From Caproiciproducens faecalis (lineage in GTDB: Bacteria > Bacillota > Clostridia > Oscillospirales > Acutalibacteraceae), in NCBI RefSeq assembly GCF_019448085.1, contig NZ_JAGFNZ010000001.1:806001-870000 (forward strand): DNA of 64,000 nt. The letters are read 5' to 3'. The position numbers and the translations under genes were made by a program. The notes below the pieces were generated by a model. The model did not search any database and was not told the origin of the DNA. It saw only the letters and a program-made list of their open reading frames with translations. Of the stretch, positions 1-8,241 are shown piece by piece. Numbering within the stretch: position 1 is the first letter of the stretch; each line of letters opens with the position of its first letter.

Positions 1-1
1 A

Positions 2-184
2 AACCATCTCCGTTTTGAAACTCTGGATGAAAAGAAAATCAATATTGTCGACACGGAAGCTGTGATCGTTTGTAAAAAGGACAATCTGAGGATTTGCCAG
101 ATTATCCGCCAGATGTTGGAGAAGGAAAAGGTTCTCGAGGTCCAGAAGAGCGTGATTGACGGCGAAATATTACCGAAATACTAA
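2..184 (+). CDS. yhfZ: C-terminal end of a YhfZ-like regulator (partial)
   Basis: An open frame enters from the left edge and stops with TAA at 182-184, giving 60 residues that end in GEILPKY. It contains a short predicted beta/helix segment but no recognisable motif. The identity is inferred from position: in enterobacterial yhf clusters the putative transcription regulator YhfZ sits beside yhfY, and here the next gene is a YhfY-like PRD protein. The gene is 18 bp upstream of that PRD gene, so it probably belongs to the same operon. The DNA-binding part lies outside the window, so the call cannot be confirmed here. Confidence 0.6.
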   Translation, partial: NHLRFETLDEKKINIVDTEAVIVCKKDNLRICQIIRQMLEKEKVLEVQKSVIDGEILPKY

Positions 185-201
185 AAAAGGAACAGGCAAC
201 G

Positions 202-558
202 ATGGATATAATGGAGCGAATTAACCTGATGAAAGAATGCGGAATGATCGACGATCCGGCTTGCGTTGATCTGGTGAGGATTGTTAAAATTTTTAAAGAG
301 GATTTTCAGTTTGACCTGACTGAAGAAAACGGCGGAGTCATGATAACCCATATTGGTGCGGCGATTAACAGGCTAAAGTCTGGTGAAGAAATTGAACCCT
401 TGGGTCGTGAGGTTTTAAAGCAGGCAGAGGAGGAGCCTTCCTATCCTACCGCACTTGCAATATTGGATCAGGTAAAACAGGAAATGGTCTGTAAGCTGCC
501 GGATATCGAACAGGAATTTTTGCTGGTTCATATCTGCAATACTTTGGCGGCCAATTAA
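202..558 (+). CDS. yhfY: small PRD-domain protein, YhfY family
   Basis: This is a 118-residue, all-helical, single PRD-like domain with no DNA-binding domain. The pattern NGGVMITHIGAAINRL (about residues 43-58), with a histidine in the middle helix, and LLVHICNTL near the C-terminus fit the PRD fold, in which paired histidines are phosphorylated by HPr or EII proteins. An AAGGAACAG ribosome site precedes ATG 202; ATG 211 is an alternative. It is the first complete gene of a yhf-type operon and is followed 20 bp later by yhfU. I infer a role as phosphorylation-dependent modulator or partner of the regulator or transporter; no activity is established for the family. Confidence 0.75.
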   Translation: MDIMERINLMKECGMIDDPACVDLVRIVKIFKEDFQFDLTEENGGVMITHIGAAINRLKSGEEIEPLGREVLKQAEEEPSYPTALAILDQVKQEMVCKLPDIEQEFLLVHICNTLAAN

Positions 559-578
559 AAGAAAGGATGTTCTTGTAA

Positions 579-944
579 ATGAAAATTGCAATCGGCGGAC
601 TGAGTAAAAATGTCACAGCGGCTGCGGTTCAAAAATTTTCCGGGGGGAAAATTGAAACCGTGATTACTACAGACATAGGCGCTGTATCAATGCTGAAAAA
701 AGGGGAGGTGGATTATTATTTCGGCGCTTGCGAGAGCGGCGGTGGTGCGGCGATATCAATTCTGATCGGAATGATCGGATACGCCAAGTGCTGCACGGTG
801 GCAAAAAATGGGCAGGTTGTAAAGAAAGAGAATGTGGAAAAGTTTGTGAATGAGGGGAAAATCGCTTTTGGGATGTCGGTGGAAAGCATTGAGAAGACCG
901 TCCCATTATTAGTCGAAGCATTGTTGGAAAAAAGTGGGGAATAG
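579..944 (+). CDS. yhfU: YhfU / DUF2620 small glycine-rich protein
   Basis: This is a 121-residue cytosolic protein. It starts with a beta strand, IAIGGLSKNVTAAAVQ, and carries a glycine-rich loop, GACESGGGAAISILIGMIGY (about residues 48-67), followed by AKCCTVAK. This matches the DUF2620 (YhfU) family of yhf operons. The function is unknown. The loop resembles the SFCGSGGAGALTAKTKYGY loop of the SFCGS protein at 42318-42686, which occupies the equivalent position in the second operon. It is directly upstream of the YhfT membrane protein, so a soluble transport component is a plausible inference. The ribosome site AAAGGA lies about 12 bases before ATG 579. Confidence 0.8.
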   Translation: MKIAIGGLSKNVTAAAVQKFSGGKIETVITTDIGAVSMLKKGEVDYYFGACESGGGAAISILIGMIGYAKCCTVAKNGQVVKKENVEKFVNEGKIAFGMSVESIEKTVPLLVEALLEKSGE

Positions 945-977
945 CACAGAACCAAAATATTAAGGAGGAAAGACATT

Positions 978-2282
978 ATGACAGGGAATTTTTCGGTACT
1001 GAATTTTACAGTGGTAATCATACTGTGTGCATTTACGGCGTTCCTTTCCCACATGGGTATGGCGGTGTTCCACGACGGGCTTCGTCCCGTCATTCCGGAA
1101 TACATTGAGGGGCGGATGAAGCGTCCCGAACTCGGGAGTATTGCATTCGGACTGAGCGTAGGGTTTATCGCGTCCGTCGGTATCGCGCACACCGTGGCAA
1201 CCGGACTTTTGAACCCGTGGCTGCTGTTTCTGACCACGGATATTTTGGGAATTATTTCCCCAAAGAAATGGATCGCACCGATTCTCGGCGGTATTTGGGG
1301 CGCTCTGACTCTTACAGCCTTGGGCTTCATTAATACGGTTTTGACCGGTCTGCCGGTAAATTTCATCGGAGCTATGGGGGAAATCAGCAACCCGGTCGTT
1401 TCCTGTTTTGCACTGTTCCCGCTGATAGCGATTTTCATGCAGTTCAATGCGAAAAAAGGTATTATTTCTACTGTAATCACTTTTGCCGTTCGCATTCTGC
1501 TTACAAAATTTGTCCCATCCCTTTCTGCGGATGCTATGGAAATGTTTGTGGGCATCGTACTTCTTATCGGTTTCGCGGTTGTACAGGACAGCAAGCTAAA
1601 GCACACCGGTGAAGAGGAAGAAAATGTTTTCTCCGTGCGCACAGCCAGAATTCGGAAAAATATTGTTTTCCTGATGATCAGCGGAGCCTTGATTGCCGTG
1701 GCCTGTAATATACATATTTTCGGCGGTTCAGAGGTTTCCATCTATACGCTGGCTAAAGCTTATAAGTCGACAGATCCTGCCACATCTTCCGGCCTGATTC
1801 AGCAGGCGGCTCTTTCCGAATTTATGAGAGGCCTCGGTTTCATTCCACTGATTGCGACAACCGCGATTACAACCGGCGTTTATGGTGTTGCCGGGTTTAC
1901 CTTCGTTTACTGCGTCGGCTATCTGATGCCGAATCCGGTCTTTGCGGCCATCGGCGGTGCCGCTGTCATCCTGTTGGAAGTTTTGCTCCTTGGCTGGGTC
2001 GGTAAATTCCTTGGCAAGTTCCCGTCCATCCGTGACGCTTCCGATAATATCCGCACGTCAATGACAACTGTGATGGAGTTTGCGTTGATCATCGGTTCCA
2101 TTAATGCTGTTGTTAAAATGGGCGGATACACCGGCTTCTTTATTGCGGCTATGATTTATTTCATCAACGAAATGACAGGAAAGCGCATTATGAAGATGGC
2201 GATTGGTCCAGTGGCAGCTATTGCGACCGGCGTTATCCTAAATCTGTTGTGCTATGTTGGGCTGTTTGTGCCTATCAAATAA
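978..2282 (+). CDS. yhfT: YhfT family integral membrane transporter
   Basis: This is a 434-residue, very hydrophobic protein with about 11-12 predicted membrane spans, starting with NFTVVIILCAFTAFLSHMGM and ending in NLLCYVGLFVPIK. It has no ATPase or signal peptide and matches the YhfT family. A perfect AGGAGG lies about 9 bases before ATG 978. It is the only membrane protein of the operon and is presumably the importer for the operon's substrate, which is unknown. Between it and php is a strong intercistronic hairpin (2320-2349). The DUF4311/DUF4310 proteins take its place in the second operon. Confidence 0.85.
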   Translation: MTGNFSVLNFTVVIILCAFTAFLSHMGMAVFHDGLRPVIPEYIEGRMKRPELGSIAFGLSVGFIASVGIAHTVATGLLNPWLLFLTTDILGIISPKKWIAPILGGIWGALTLTALGFINTVLTGLPVNFIGAMGEISNPVVSCFALFPLIAIFMQFNAKKGIISTVITFAVRILLTKFVPSLSADAMEMFVGIVLLIGFAVVQDSKLKHTGEEEENVFSVRTARIRKNIVFLMISGALIAVACNIHIFGGSEVSIYTLAKAYKSTDPATSSGLIQQAALSEFMRGLGFIPLIATTAITTGVYGVAGFTFVYCVGYLMPNPVFAAIGGAAVILLEVLLLGWVGKFLGKFPSIRDASDNIRTSMTTVMEFALIIGSINAVVKMGGYTGFFIAAMIYFINEMTGKRIMKMAIGPVAAIATGVILNLLCYVGLFVPIK

Positions 2283-2319
2283 AAAGTAAAGCAATTTAAG
2301 CAATCGACAGGCGATCTGG

Positions 2320-2349
2320 GCAAAATTGCGGAGAGCTCCGCAATTTTGC
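2320..2349 (+). other. intercistronic hairpin between yhfT and php
   Basis: A perfect 13-bp inverted repeat, GCAAAATTGCGGA / TCCGCAATTTTGC, with a 4-base loop lies in the 95-bp gap between yhfT and php. No T-run follows, so it is not a typical terminator. A role in mRNA processing or in stabilising the upstream yhfUT message is more likely. Confidence 0.6.
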
Positions 2350-2377
2350 TGGGTTGTCTTGCAGGAAGGAATATAAA

Positions 2378-3280
2378 ATGATACAAACGGTTCGTGGAAT
2401 CATTACAAAAGAAGAACTCGGCATCACTATGAGCCATGAACATCTATTGCTGGATTTGAGACCGGTCAGGCATGATGAGGTTTCTATTATCGACGATCTG
2501 GAGCTGGTTTCCGGTGAATTGAAGCCGGCAATCGAAATGGGGTGCCGCTCAGTCATTGAGGTCACCACTGTCGACATGGGACGAAATCCGGAAGGGCTTC
2601 GCGAACTGTCGAAGAGAACCGGAATCAATATTATCACTTCTACCGGTTTCTATTTGAAAGATTATCACAGCGACTGGCTGCAAAAGGCGCCGGTGAAGCA
2701 GTTGGAAGACTTTTTTGTAAAAGAAATTACTGTTGGAATAGACGGAACCAATATCAAGGCCGGAGCAATCGGAGAAGTTGCTTCTTCGGAGAAAATTTAC
2801 CCCAGTGAACAAAAGGTTCTGACTGCTGCGGCGAGAGCATCTAAACGGACCAACGCGGCGGTGTTCACTCATTGTGACATGGGTCTGCTCGGCTTGGAAC
2901 AGATTGATTTAATGCTGGGGCAGGGAATGGCTCCGGACAAGCTTGTTATCGGGCATACCGATTTGACGGCGGACGCAGATTATCAGACTGAGATACTGAG
3001 AGCCGGAGTGAACCTGGCATTCGACACGGTTGGAAAAAACAACTATCTTTCCGACGAAACGCGTGCGGAAGTTTTGATGCGTTTGCTCGAAGCCGGATGG
3101 GAAGACCATTTGCTGCTTTCCGAAGATGTTTCCAAGCAAACTTACCTTATTAACTATGGCGGACGCGGGTACACCGCTGTGCTGGGATATTTCGTACCCC
3201 TGCTTTGCGCAAAAGGCGTGGGCGAGGTGCAAATCCGCAAAATGCTTGTGGAAAACCCGGCCAGAATTCTTGATCGGTAA
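2378..3280 (+). CDS. php: phosphotriesterase homology protein (PHP)
   Basis: This is a 300-residue amidohydrolase-superfamily TIM barrel. MSHEHLLLDL (around residue 17) holds the HxH metal pair, TGFYLKDYH lies near residue 89, GAIGEVASSEKIYP supplies the bridging acidic residue that replaces the carbamylated lysine of true phosphotriesterases, FTHCD and VIGHTDL supply further histidines, and LLSEDVSKQTY the metal-binding aspartate. This is the pattern of E. coli PHP, whose natural substrate is not known. ATG 2378 is chosen because GGAAGGAAT sits 6 bases upstream; the in-frame TTG 2354 lacks such a site. It probably hydrolyses a lactone, ester or amide in the yhf pathway. Confidence 0.88.
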   Translation: MIQTVRGIITKEELGITMSHEHLLLDLRPVRHDEVSIIDDLELVSGELKPAIEMGCRSVIEVTTVDMGRNPEGLRELSKRTGINIITSTGFYLKDYHSDWLQKAPVKQLEDFFVKEITVGIDGTNIKAGAIGEVASSEKIYPSEQKVLTAAARASKRTNAAVFTHCDMGLLGLEQIDLMLGQGMAPDKLVIGHTDLTADADYQTEILRAGVNLAFDTVGKNNYLSDETRAEVLMRLLEAGWEDHLLLSEDVSKQTYLINYGGRGYTAVLGYFVPLLCAKGVGEVQIRKMLVENPARILDR

Positions 3281-3306
3281 AAACTGATTAAAGGAGGATA
3301 TGTAAA

Positions 3307-4419
3307 ATGGATACGTTTCCCCTTTCATCCCTTACTTTGGAACAAGCCAAAGCGTTGCAGTTCAGAATTGTTGATATCGCAATGCGGCATTTCGACGGAT
3401 TTCAGATTTTATCCGAAGGTGATCTCGGTGTTGTAAAGGGAAAAAATAAACCGGAATATACAAGAAAAGTTGAAAATATCATTGCGGAACTTTTTCATGC
3501 CGAAGATGCGGTTTTAGTACGCGGCGCCGGGACAGGCGCTATCCGCTGGGGGCTAGCGTCCATTTTAAGACGCGGCAGAAAGCTGCTGGTGCATTCCGCC
3601 CCCGTCTATCCTACGACACAGGTTACGCTGGAAACGATGAACGCGGAACCGGTGCGTGCGGATTTTAATTGTACGGGAGAAATCGAAAAAACGCTGGATG
3701 AGAACCCCGGTATTACGGCGGCGCTAGTGCAGTTAACCCGGCAGAAAATAGACGACAGTTATGACTGTGGTGAAGTGATTCAAACAATTAAGTCGAAAAA
3801 TCCATCCGTCAGAATTCTCACGGATGATAACTATGCGGTTTTAAAGGTGCCGCAGATTGGTGTTCAGTGCGGCGCCGACCTATCCGCTTTTTCTTGCTTC
3901 AAGCTTTTGGGGCCCGCAGGGGTCGGAGCCTTGGTCGGTAGCGGAGACCTAATCCGATATGTGTGCGACTGTAATTATTCCGGAGGAAGTCAGGTGCAGG
4001 GCTACGAAGCAATGGCTGTTCTGCGCGGCATGGTTTATGCCCCCATGGCTTTGGCCGTTCAGGCCGAGGTTGGGGAAGAACTGGTAAAAAGGCTTCGTTC
4101 CGGGGAAATCCCCGAAGTGAAAAATGCTTTTCTTGCAAATGCGCAATCCAAGGTGCTGCTTGTAGAATTTCAGGAAGATATTGCGGAACAGGTACTGGAG
4201 TGTACGGCAAAACACGGAGCAGCCGCCTACCCTGTGGGCTGCGAGTCCAAATTTGAATTTGTTCCTATGATGTATCGTATTTCAGGCACAGTTCGCCAAC
4301 AGGACCCCGCGCTGGAAAAACGGATGATCCGCATCAACCCCATGCGGGGCGGTGCGGAAACCGTGATGCGGATTCTTAAGGAGTCGCTGCAGGAAACGAA
4401 ACAAATGAAAGGTGAATAA
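3307..4419 (+). CDS. yhfS: YhfS-like PLP-dependent aminotransferase/lyase
   Basis: This is a 370-residue fold-type I PLP enzyme of the YhfS family. RGAGTGAIRWGL (about 74-85) is the cofactor phosphate-binding loop, LTDDNYAVLK contains the ring-stacking aspartate, and AFSCFKLLGPAGVGALVG (lysine near residue 199) is the Schiff-base site. The distribution resembles SelA/class V enzymes such as DgaE at 44407-45513. An AAAGGAGG ribosome site lies 10 bases before ATG 3307. It is five bases from the next gene, the YhfX PLP protein, so the pair is translationally linked. The reaction is not established; aminotransfer or beta-elimination on an amino sugar acid is possible. Confidence 0.82.
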   Translation: MDTFPLSSLTLEQAKALQFRIVDIAMRHFDGFQILSEGDLGVVKGKNKPEYTRKVENIIAELFHAEDAVLVRGAGTGAIRWGLASILRRGRKLLVHSAPVYPTTQVTLETMNAEPVRADFNCTGEIEKTLDENPGITAALVQLTRQKIDDSYDCGEVIQTIKSKNPSVRILTDDNYAVLKVPQIGVQCGADLSAFSCFKLLGPAGVGALVGSGDLIRYVCDCNYSGGSQVQGYEAMAVLRGMVYAPMALAVQAEVGEELVKRLRSGEIPEVKNAFLANAQSKVLLVEFQEDIAEQVLECTAKHGAAAYPVGCESKFEFVPMMYRISGTVRQQDPALEKRMIRINPMRGGAETVMRILKESLQETKQMKGE

Positions 4420-4424
4420 ATTAA

Positions 4425-5579
4425 ATGTTTTTAAAAAAAACATTGGAACGAAATCGTCCGCTGATTGAGACAGCGGTTAAAATGCATAAGGAAGGACTTC
4501 TTTTTCCGGATACTTATTTGGTGGACATGGATGCGCTGCTTGCCAATGCGTCTGCAATTAAAAGTCATGCGGAACAGAACGGGATACATCTCTATTTCAT
4601 GCTAAAACAGTTAGGAAGAAACCCTGAGATTGCCCATGAATTGATTCAACTGGGTTATGACGGAGCCGTCGCAGTGGATTTCCGTGAGGCTGAGTCCCTC
4701 ATCGACGAGGGGATTCCAATTGGGAATGTGGGCCATCTGGTTCAAACGCCGCGTGCGGCGCTGAAAAAAATACTGGAATCCGACCCGGAATATATGACGG
4801 TTTATTCTTTGGAAAAGGTAAGAGAGATCAATGACATCTGCGAGAAGCTTAGCGTGACACAAAAGCTTATGCTGCGGGTGCTAGGGGAATCCGATACATT
4901 GTATTCCGGGCAGTACGGCGGTTTTTCGCTGAACACGCTTGCGGAAACGGTAAAAGAAATCTCTAAATTTAATCATGTTCGCATTGCAGGATTGACTTCA
5001 TTTCCCTGCTTCCTATTTCAGGAGGAAACCGGGATCATCGAGCCGACCCCGAACGTCGGTACGTTGCAGTCGGCAAAAAAGCTGTTAACCGATTTGGGGC
5101 TGGAAATCGAAGCAATGGACATGCCCAGCGTCACCTGTTCCGAAAGTATTCCTCTGATTCGCAAATTCGGCGGGACACACGGCGAACCGGGTCACGGTCT
5201 GACCGGAACCACACCTATGCACGCGGTCGAGAACTGTGAAGAAATACCGGCGCTTATTTATCTCAGTGAGATTTCCCATGAATGCGACGGGAAGGCCTAT
5301 TGCTATGGTGGGGGGCATTATCATCGTTCCCATGTAAAACAGGCGCTGATCGGCGCACCGGAGGAAGGAAAGTTCCTCGATGTGATTCCTCCTACGGATG
5401 AGAGTATTGATTATTATTTTGGCCTGAATGGTTCTGCACGGGTTTCCGACAGTGTCGTCATGGCGTTTCGCACTCAGATTTTTGTAACGCGCAGCCAGGT
5501 TGCGCTGGTCAAAGGCATTGCAAAGGGGGAGCCCGAGATCATGGGGATTTATACCTCTTTGGGACAAAGGCTGAAATAG
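4425..5579 (+). CDS. yhfX: YhfX family PLP-dependent racemase-like protein
   Basis: This is a 384-residue protein of the alanine-racemase N-terminal (fold-type III) class. LYFMLKQLGRNPEIA around residues 57-71 carries the candidate PLP lysine at about 61, and later barrel strands include GAVAVDFREAESL, ITGLTSFPCF-like and GGTHGEPGHGLTGTTP segments. It fits YhfX of yhf operons, annotated as an amino-acid racemase without a proven substrate. It follows yhfS by 5 bp and precedes yhfW by 19 bp. The combination with YhfS suggests handling of a D-amino or phospho-amino compound, which is inference only. Confidence 0.82.
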   Translation: MFLKKTLERNRPLIETAVKMHKEGLLFPDTYLVDMDALLANASAIKSHAEQNGIHLYFMLKQLGRNPEIAHELIQLGYDGAVAVDFREAESLIDEGIPIGNVGHLVQTPRAALKKILESDPEYMTVYSLEKVREINDICEKLSVTQKLMLRVLGESDTLYSGQYGGFSLNTLAETVKEISKFNHVRIAGLTSFPCFLFQEETGIIEPTPNVGTLQSAKKLLTDLGLEIEAMDMPSVTCSESIPLIRKFGGTHGEPGHGLTGTTPMHAVENCEEIPALIYLSEISHECDGKAYCYGGGHYHRSHVKQALIGAPEEGKFLDVIPPTDESIDYYFGLNGSARVSDSVVMAFRTQIFVTRSQVALVKGIAKGEPEIMGIYTSLGQRLK

Positions 5580-5598
5580 GCAGGAAAGGAGAACTTCA

Positions 5599-6807
5599 TT
5601 GAAGAAATTCATGATTATTGTTTTGGACGGCTTTGGAGTCGGACAGATGGAAGACGTACCGCGAGTTCGCTCACAGGACACGGGTGCCAACACATGGCTG
5701 CACATTCTGGCCCAAAATCCGGAACTCAGGCTTCCTACGCTGGAAAAGCTCGGACTGATGAACATTGCCGGACAGGAATCACCCACGATGAAATACAGCC
5801 GCAGTGCGACTTTTGGCAGGGCCAAACTGATGCATACCGGTGCGGACACCTTTTTCGGGCATCAGGAGATTGTTGGGACAAAACCTCAGGAGCCGTTCGG
5901 AGAGCCGATTCGGAACCGGATTGAACAGATTCATGACACGCTTACCAAAAACGGGTATCACGTAGAGTATTTTCAGGGTGGGGCCGAACGGATTCTGATT
6001 GTGGAGAATGCCCTGACGGTAGCGGATAATGTGGAATGCGACCCGGGTCAGGCGTTTAACGTCACGGCGGCAATCGATACGATTGAGTTTGAGGAAGTTC
6101 TGAAAATCGGGAAACTGGTGCGTTCTGTCTCCAAGGTCCCCCGTGTAATCACCTTCGGCGGCCGCGGTGTTACGATTCAGGACATTCTTGCCGCGGTGGA
6201 AGAGCATGAAAACGGTTACATCGGCGTCAGCGCACCGAAATCGGGAGTTTACAACCGGGATTACCATTGTGTCCACTTGGGCTACGGGGTTGACCCAGAA
6301 GTGCAGGTTCCCACGATTTTGGGCCGGGCCGGTTTTCCGGTAACACTGCTTGGCAAGGCTGCGGATGTGATTCAAAATCCCTTTGGCACAAGCATCTCTA
6401 TTGTGGAGACCTCGCAGGTGCTTGGGAAAATGATAGAAATCGCGGAAAAAACGGAGGTTGGCTTCCTTTGCTGCAATGTACAGGAAACGGATCTTGCAGG
6501 GCATCAGCAGAATGTAGAAAAATATGCGCAGATTCTGGAAACGGCTGACCGGTTGATCGGGCATCTGATGGAAGGAATGGGAGAAGAAGATATTCTGGTT
6601 GTCATGGCAGACCACGGCAACGACCCGACAATCGGGCATCCGCACCATACTCGGGAATGTGTTCCCCTTATGGTTTATGGGCGCGCTATCCGGCCGGGCA
6701 GCATTGGCACACGCAATACGCTGTCTGATGTAGGCGCTACGGCGGCTGATTATTTTGGGGTGCAAAGGCCGGAAAACGGAACCAGCTTTTTGCCGATGAT
6801 TCGATAA
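5599..6807 (+). CDS. yhfW: YhfW, phosphopentomutase-like metalloenzyme
   Basis: This is a 402-residue alkaline-phosphatase-superfamily enzyme close to phosphopentomutase DeoB. VLDGFGVGQMED at the N-terminus gives the first metal aspartate, HTGADTFFGHQEIVGT (about 76-91) the phosphothreonine region, and MADHGNDPTIGHPHHTRECVP (about 336-356) the C-terminal metal ligands. It starts with TTG at 5599 behind AGGAAAGGAG. The family is named YhfW; it probably transfers or isomerises a phosphate on a sugar-like compound, implying that the pathway has phosphorylated intermediates. An HPr-like gene follows after 50 bp. Confidence 0.85.
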   Translation: MKKFMIIVLDGFGVGQMEDVPRVRSQDTGANTWLHILAQNPELRLPTLEKLGLMNIAGQESPTMKYSRSATFGRAKLMHTGADTFFGHQEIVGTKPQEPFGEPIRNRIEQIHDTLTKNGYHVEYFQGGAERILIVENALTVADNVECDPGQAFNVTAAIDTIEFEEVLKIGKLVRSVSKVPRVITFGGRGVTIQDILAAVEEHENGYIGVSAPKSGVYNRDYHCVHLGYGVDPEVQVPTILGRAGFPVTLLGKAADVIQNPFGTSISIVETSQVLGKMIEIAEKTEVGFLCCNVQETDLAGHQQNVEKYAQILETADRLIGHLMEGMGEEDILVVMADHGNDPTIGHPHHTRECVPLMVYGRAIRPGSIGTRNTLSDVGATAADYFGVQRPENGTSFLPMIR

Positions 6808-6857
6808 GCAGACGCAATATCACTCCAATAATATTAATAAAAAGGCAGGTTGAAAAA

Positions 6858-7115
6858 ATGCGGACTTTTCAGTACACGGTCAAAGATCCCGAAGGGCTTC
6901 ACGCCCGTCCGGCGGGAATGCTTGCGAAATTCGCACAGAGTTGCACTTCTTCTATCAGCATTGAAAAGGGAGGGAAAACCGCAGACGCCAAGCGGCTGTT
7001 CGCCGTAATGGGACTGGCAGTAAAGCAAAATGACATTGTTACTTTTACGCTGGAAGGAGAATCTGAACAGAAGGACTGCGCAGATTTGCAATCCTTTTGC
7101 GCGCTAACATTTTAG
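6858..7115 (+). CDS. HPr-like phosphocarrier without Ser46 (operon paralogue)
   Basis: This is an 85-residue HPr-fold protein. GLHARPAGML places the phosphorylatable histidine at residue 15 with the normal Arg17, so it should accept phosphate from enzyme I. The regulatory serine of Gram-positive HPr (Ser46, in KSIMG) is replaced: the aligned segment reads AKRLFAVMGL, with arginine at 46, so HPr kinase should not modify it and it should not act as a CcpA corepressor. It is the last intact gene of the yhf operon, 50 bp after yhfW, and is followed by a remnant of enzyme I. A dedicated phosphate donor for the operon's PRD/YhfU/YhfT proteins is the likely role. Confidence 0.85.
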   Translation: MRTFQYTVKDPEGLHARPAGMLAKFAQSCTSSISIEKGGKTADAKRLFAVMGLAVKQNDIVTFTLEGESEQKDCADLQSFCALTF

Positions 7116-7119
7116 GCGG

Positions 7120-7182
7120 ATGACAGCAATGAAAATGATTCGTGGAATCAGGGCGTCGGGCGAAATGGCAAAAGGGCGATGA
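7120..7182 (+). pseudogene. N-terminal remnant of PTS enzyme I (ptsI)
   Basis: Directly after the HPr-like gene an ATG frame reads MTAMKMIRGIRASGEMAKGR and then stops (TGA 7180-7182). MKMIRGIRASGEMAKGR matches the start of enzyme I proteins, whose first residues are typically GI.AS.GIA.GKA. Only about 17 residues remain; the following DNA has no enzyme I frame. GGCGG lies before ATG 7129. The order HPr then enzyme I is that of ptsHI, so the operon once carried, or still carries elsewhere, its own enzyme I. The short match makes this tentative. Confidence 0.55.
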
Positions 7183-7595
7183 TATCCTCTAATTCGCTTT
7201 TACGGGCACGCAAGCGGTTTATTTCTTCCTCCAATTCGGGGAATTCCACTCTGTATAGAGCGGCTTATATCATCGCTGGCACCGGCGATTCCATCGTTCT
7301 GAACACCACGGATTACCAAATTCCGGAAAACGGACGCTACCAGATCGGCGCAAAGCTGGCCGGAAGTAAAGCGGCTTCTGTAAAGGTCTATTCCACGAAT
7401 GACAAGACGGCGACCGTGACCAGGCTGAAAAAAGGCAATTACCAGGTAACCGGCAAAAGTTTTGGCACGGCATATATTATGTACGATGTGTACGACAGCA
7501 AAAACAATCTGCTGACTCACGCTTCCGTCCGTGTGGACGTGAAAAGGGGCGTAAAGCCGAATGGCAATTCCGCAAGGCAGTACGGCATCTTCTAA
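7179..7595 (+). pseudogene. C-terminal piece of a secreted Ig-like domain protein
   Basis: An open frame of 138 residues. From about residue 34 it reads GDSIVLNTTDYQIPENG and then a beta-rich domain with VKVYSTNDKTATVTRLKKG, YIMYDVYD and LLTHASVRVDVKRGV. This is the pattern of Big2-like, surface-exposed clostridial domains that end with HASV.V.V. No signal peptide or good ribosome site is visible; the first 30 residues are basic and serine-rich and look like out-of-frame joined DNA. I read it as the 3' fragment of a larger gene fused to rearranged sequence after the ptsI stub. It could also be a short intact gene with an unusual start. Confidence 0.45.
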
Positions 7596-7624
7596 TTGCA
7601 CAATAATACCAAGATATATGGTAC

Positions 7625-7670
7625 AGGCCCGGATTAACCCAATTCATTGGATTAGTCCGGGCCTTGCTCT
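7625..7670 (+). terminator. hairpin, probable bidirectional terminator
   Basis: AGGCCCGGAT pairs with GTCCGGGCCT around a partly paired 20-base apical loop, 30 bp after the Ig-like fragment. The T-run after it is weak (CTTGCTCTTC), so termination strength is uncertain. Confidence 0.5.
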
Positions 7671-7788
7671 TCAATACACTCTGGAAAGCACTCACACAAC
7701 GCAAAATCAGGCTGCTGTGTGGTATGTGAAAGTAGTACATACAAGAGATTGCAGACCGGCGCAGGCATAAAGAAAAGTCCATATAAAC

Positions 7789-7836
7789 AAAATGTTCCCT
7801 GCAAACTTTTATGGCTTGCAGGGAGCATTTTGTTCT
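7789..7836 (+). terminator. Rho-independent terminator
   Basis: The stem AAAATGTTCCCTGCAA / TTGCAGGGAGCATTTT surrounds a 10-base loop and is followed by TGTTCTT. It is nearly symmetrical and could terminate from either side. No gene ends close upstream on the + strand, so it is a relic or terminates read-through from the yhf operon. Confidence 0.6.
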
Positions 7837-7901
7837 TATCAATGCCTTTTCGCATGAAGGTTTAGGAAAAGCACCAGCAATCCATTTACGAAATAAACGT
7901 G

Positions 7902-7968
7902 TTCGGATTTAGCGCGGTTATCTCCACCATAAACAAAAGGACGCCCCAAAGGGCGTCCTTTTGTTTAT
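7902..7968 (+). repeat. dispersed GGTTATCTCCACCAT repeat plus hairpin, copy 1
   Basis: A block ending GCGGTTATCTCCACCAT (7914-7930) runs straight into a perfect 17-18 bp palindrome: TAAACAAAAGGACGCCCC, loop AAA, and its complement, up to 7968. Related blocks occur at 8092, 20080, 38624 and 60744, each also followed by a hairpin whose sequence differs. The constant part is therefore conserved while the hairpin is not. Function unknown. Confidence 0.65.
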
Positions 7969-8091
7969 TACGGAACATGCCCGCAGGCAAACTCCGGCGC
8001 AAGGAAAGGGAAACCCGTTCGGTTACGATATCTGCAATCAAAACGAAAGCACTCGCGGAACGCGGGTGAAAACAGCGCCACCCGACTCTCG

Positions 8092-8150
8092 TCATCTCCA
8101 CCATCGCCTTGGAACCCGCATGAATTCTGGGTTCCAAGGCCTTTTTGATT
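8092..8150 (+). repeat. TCATCTCCACCAT repeat plus terminator, copy 2
   Basis: TCATCTCCACCAT (8092-8104) is followed at once by a 12-bp stem, GCCTTGGAACCC / GGGTTCCAAGGC, an 11-base loop and CTTTTTG. This has the form of a Rho-independent terminator. It shares the ATCTCCACCA core with the other copies but lacks the upstream GGATTTAG part. Confidence 0.6.
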
Positions 8151-8241
8151 TTATAGCACAGCCGAATAACACACATTGTCCTTGCAAGCTCATATTTGAA
8201 ATGATCCCAACAAGGAGACAAAAAATTTAATTAAACAACCG

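Noticed and set aside
716-1741. Long minus-strand open frame opposite yhfU/yhfT (341 codons)
   Set aside because: Composition is Ser/Thr/Ile-rich without domains, and it lies entirely opposite two well-supported genes. It is a codon-bias shadow.
7561-8230. Several short open frames on both strands in the 7.6-8.2 kb region
   Set aside because: They cross terminators and repeat copies, lack ribosome sites and resemble no family.
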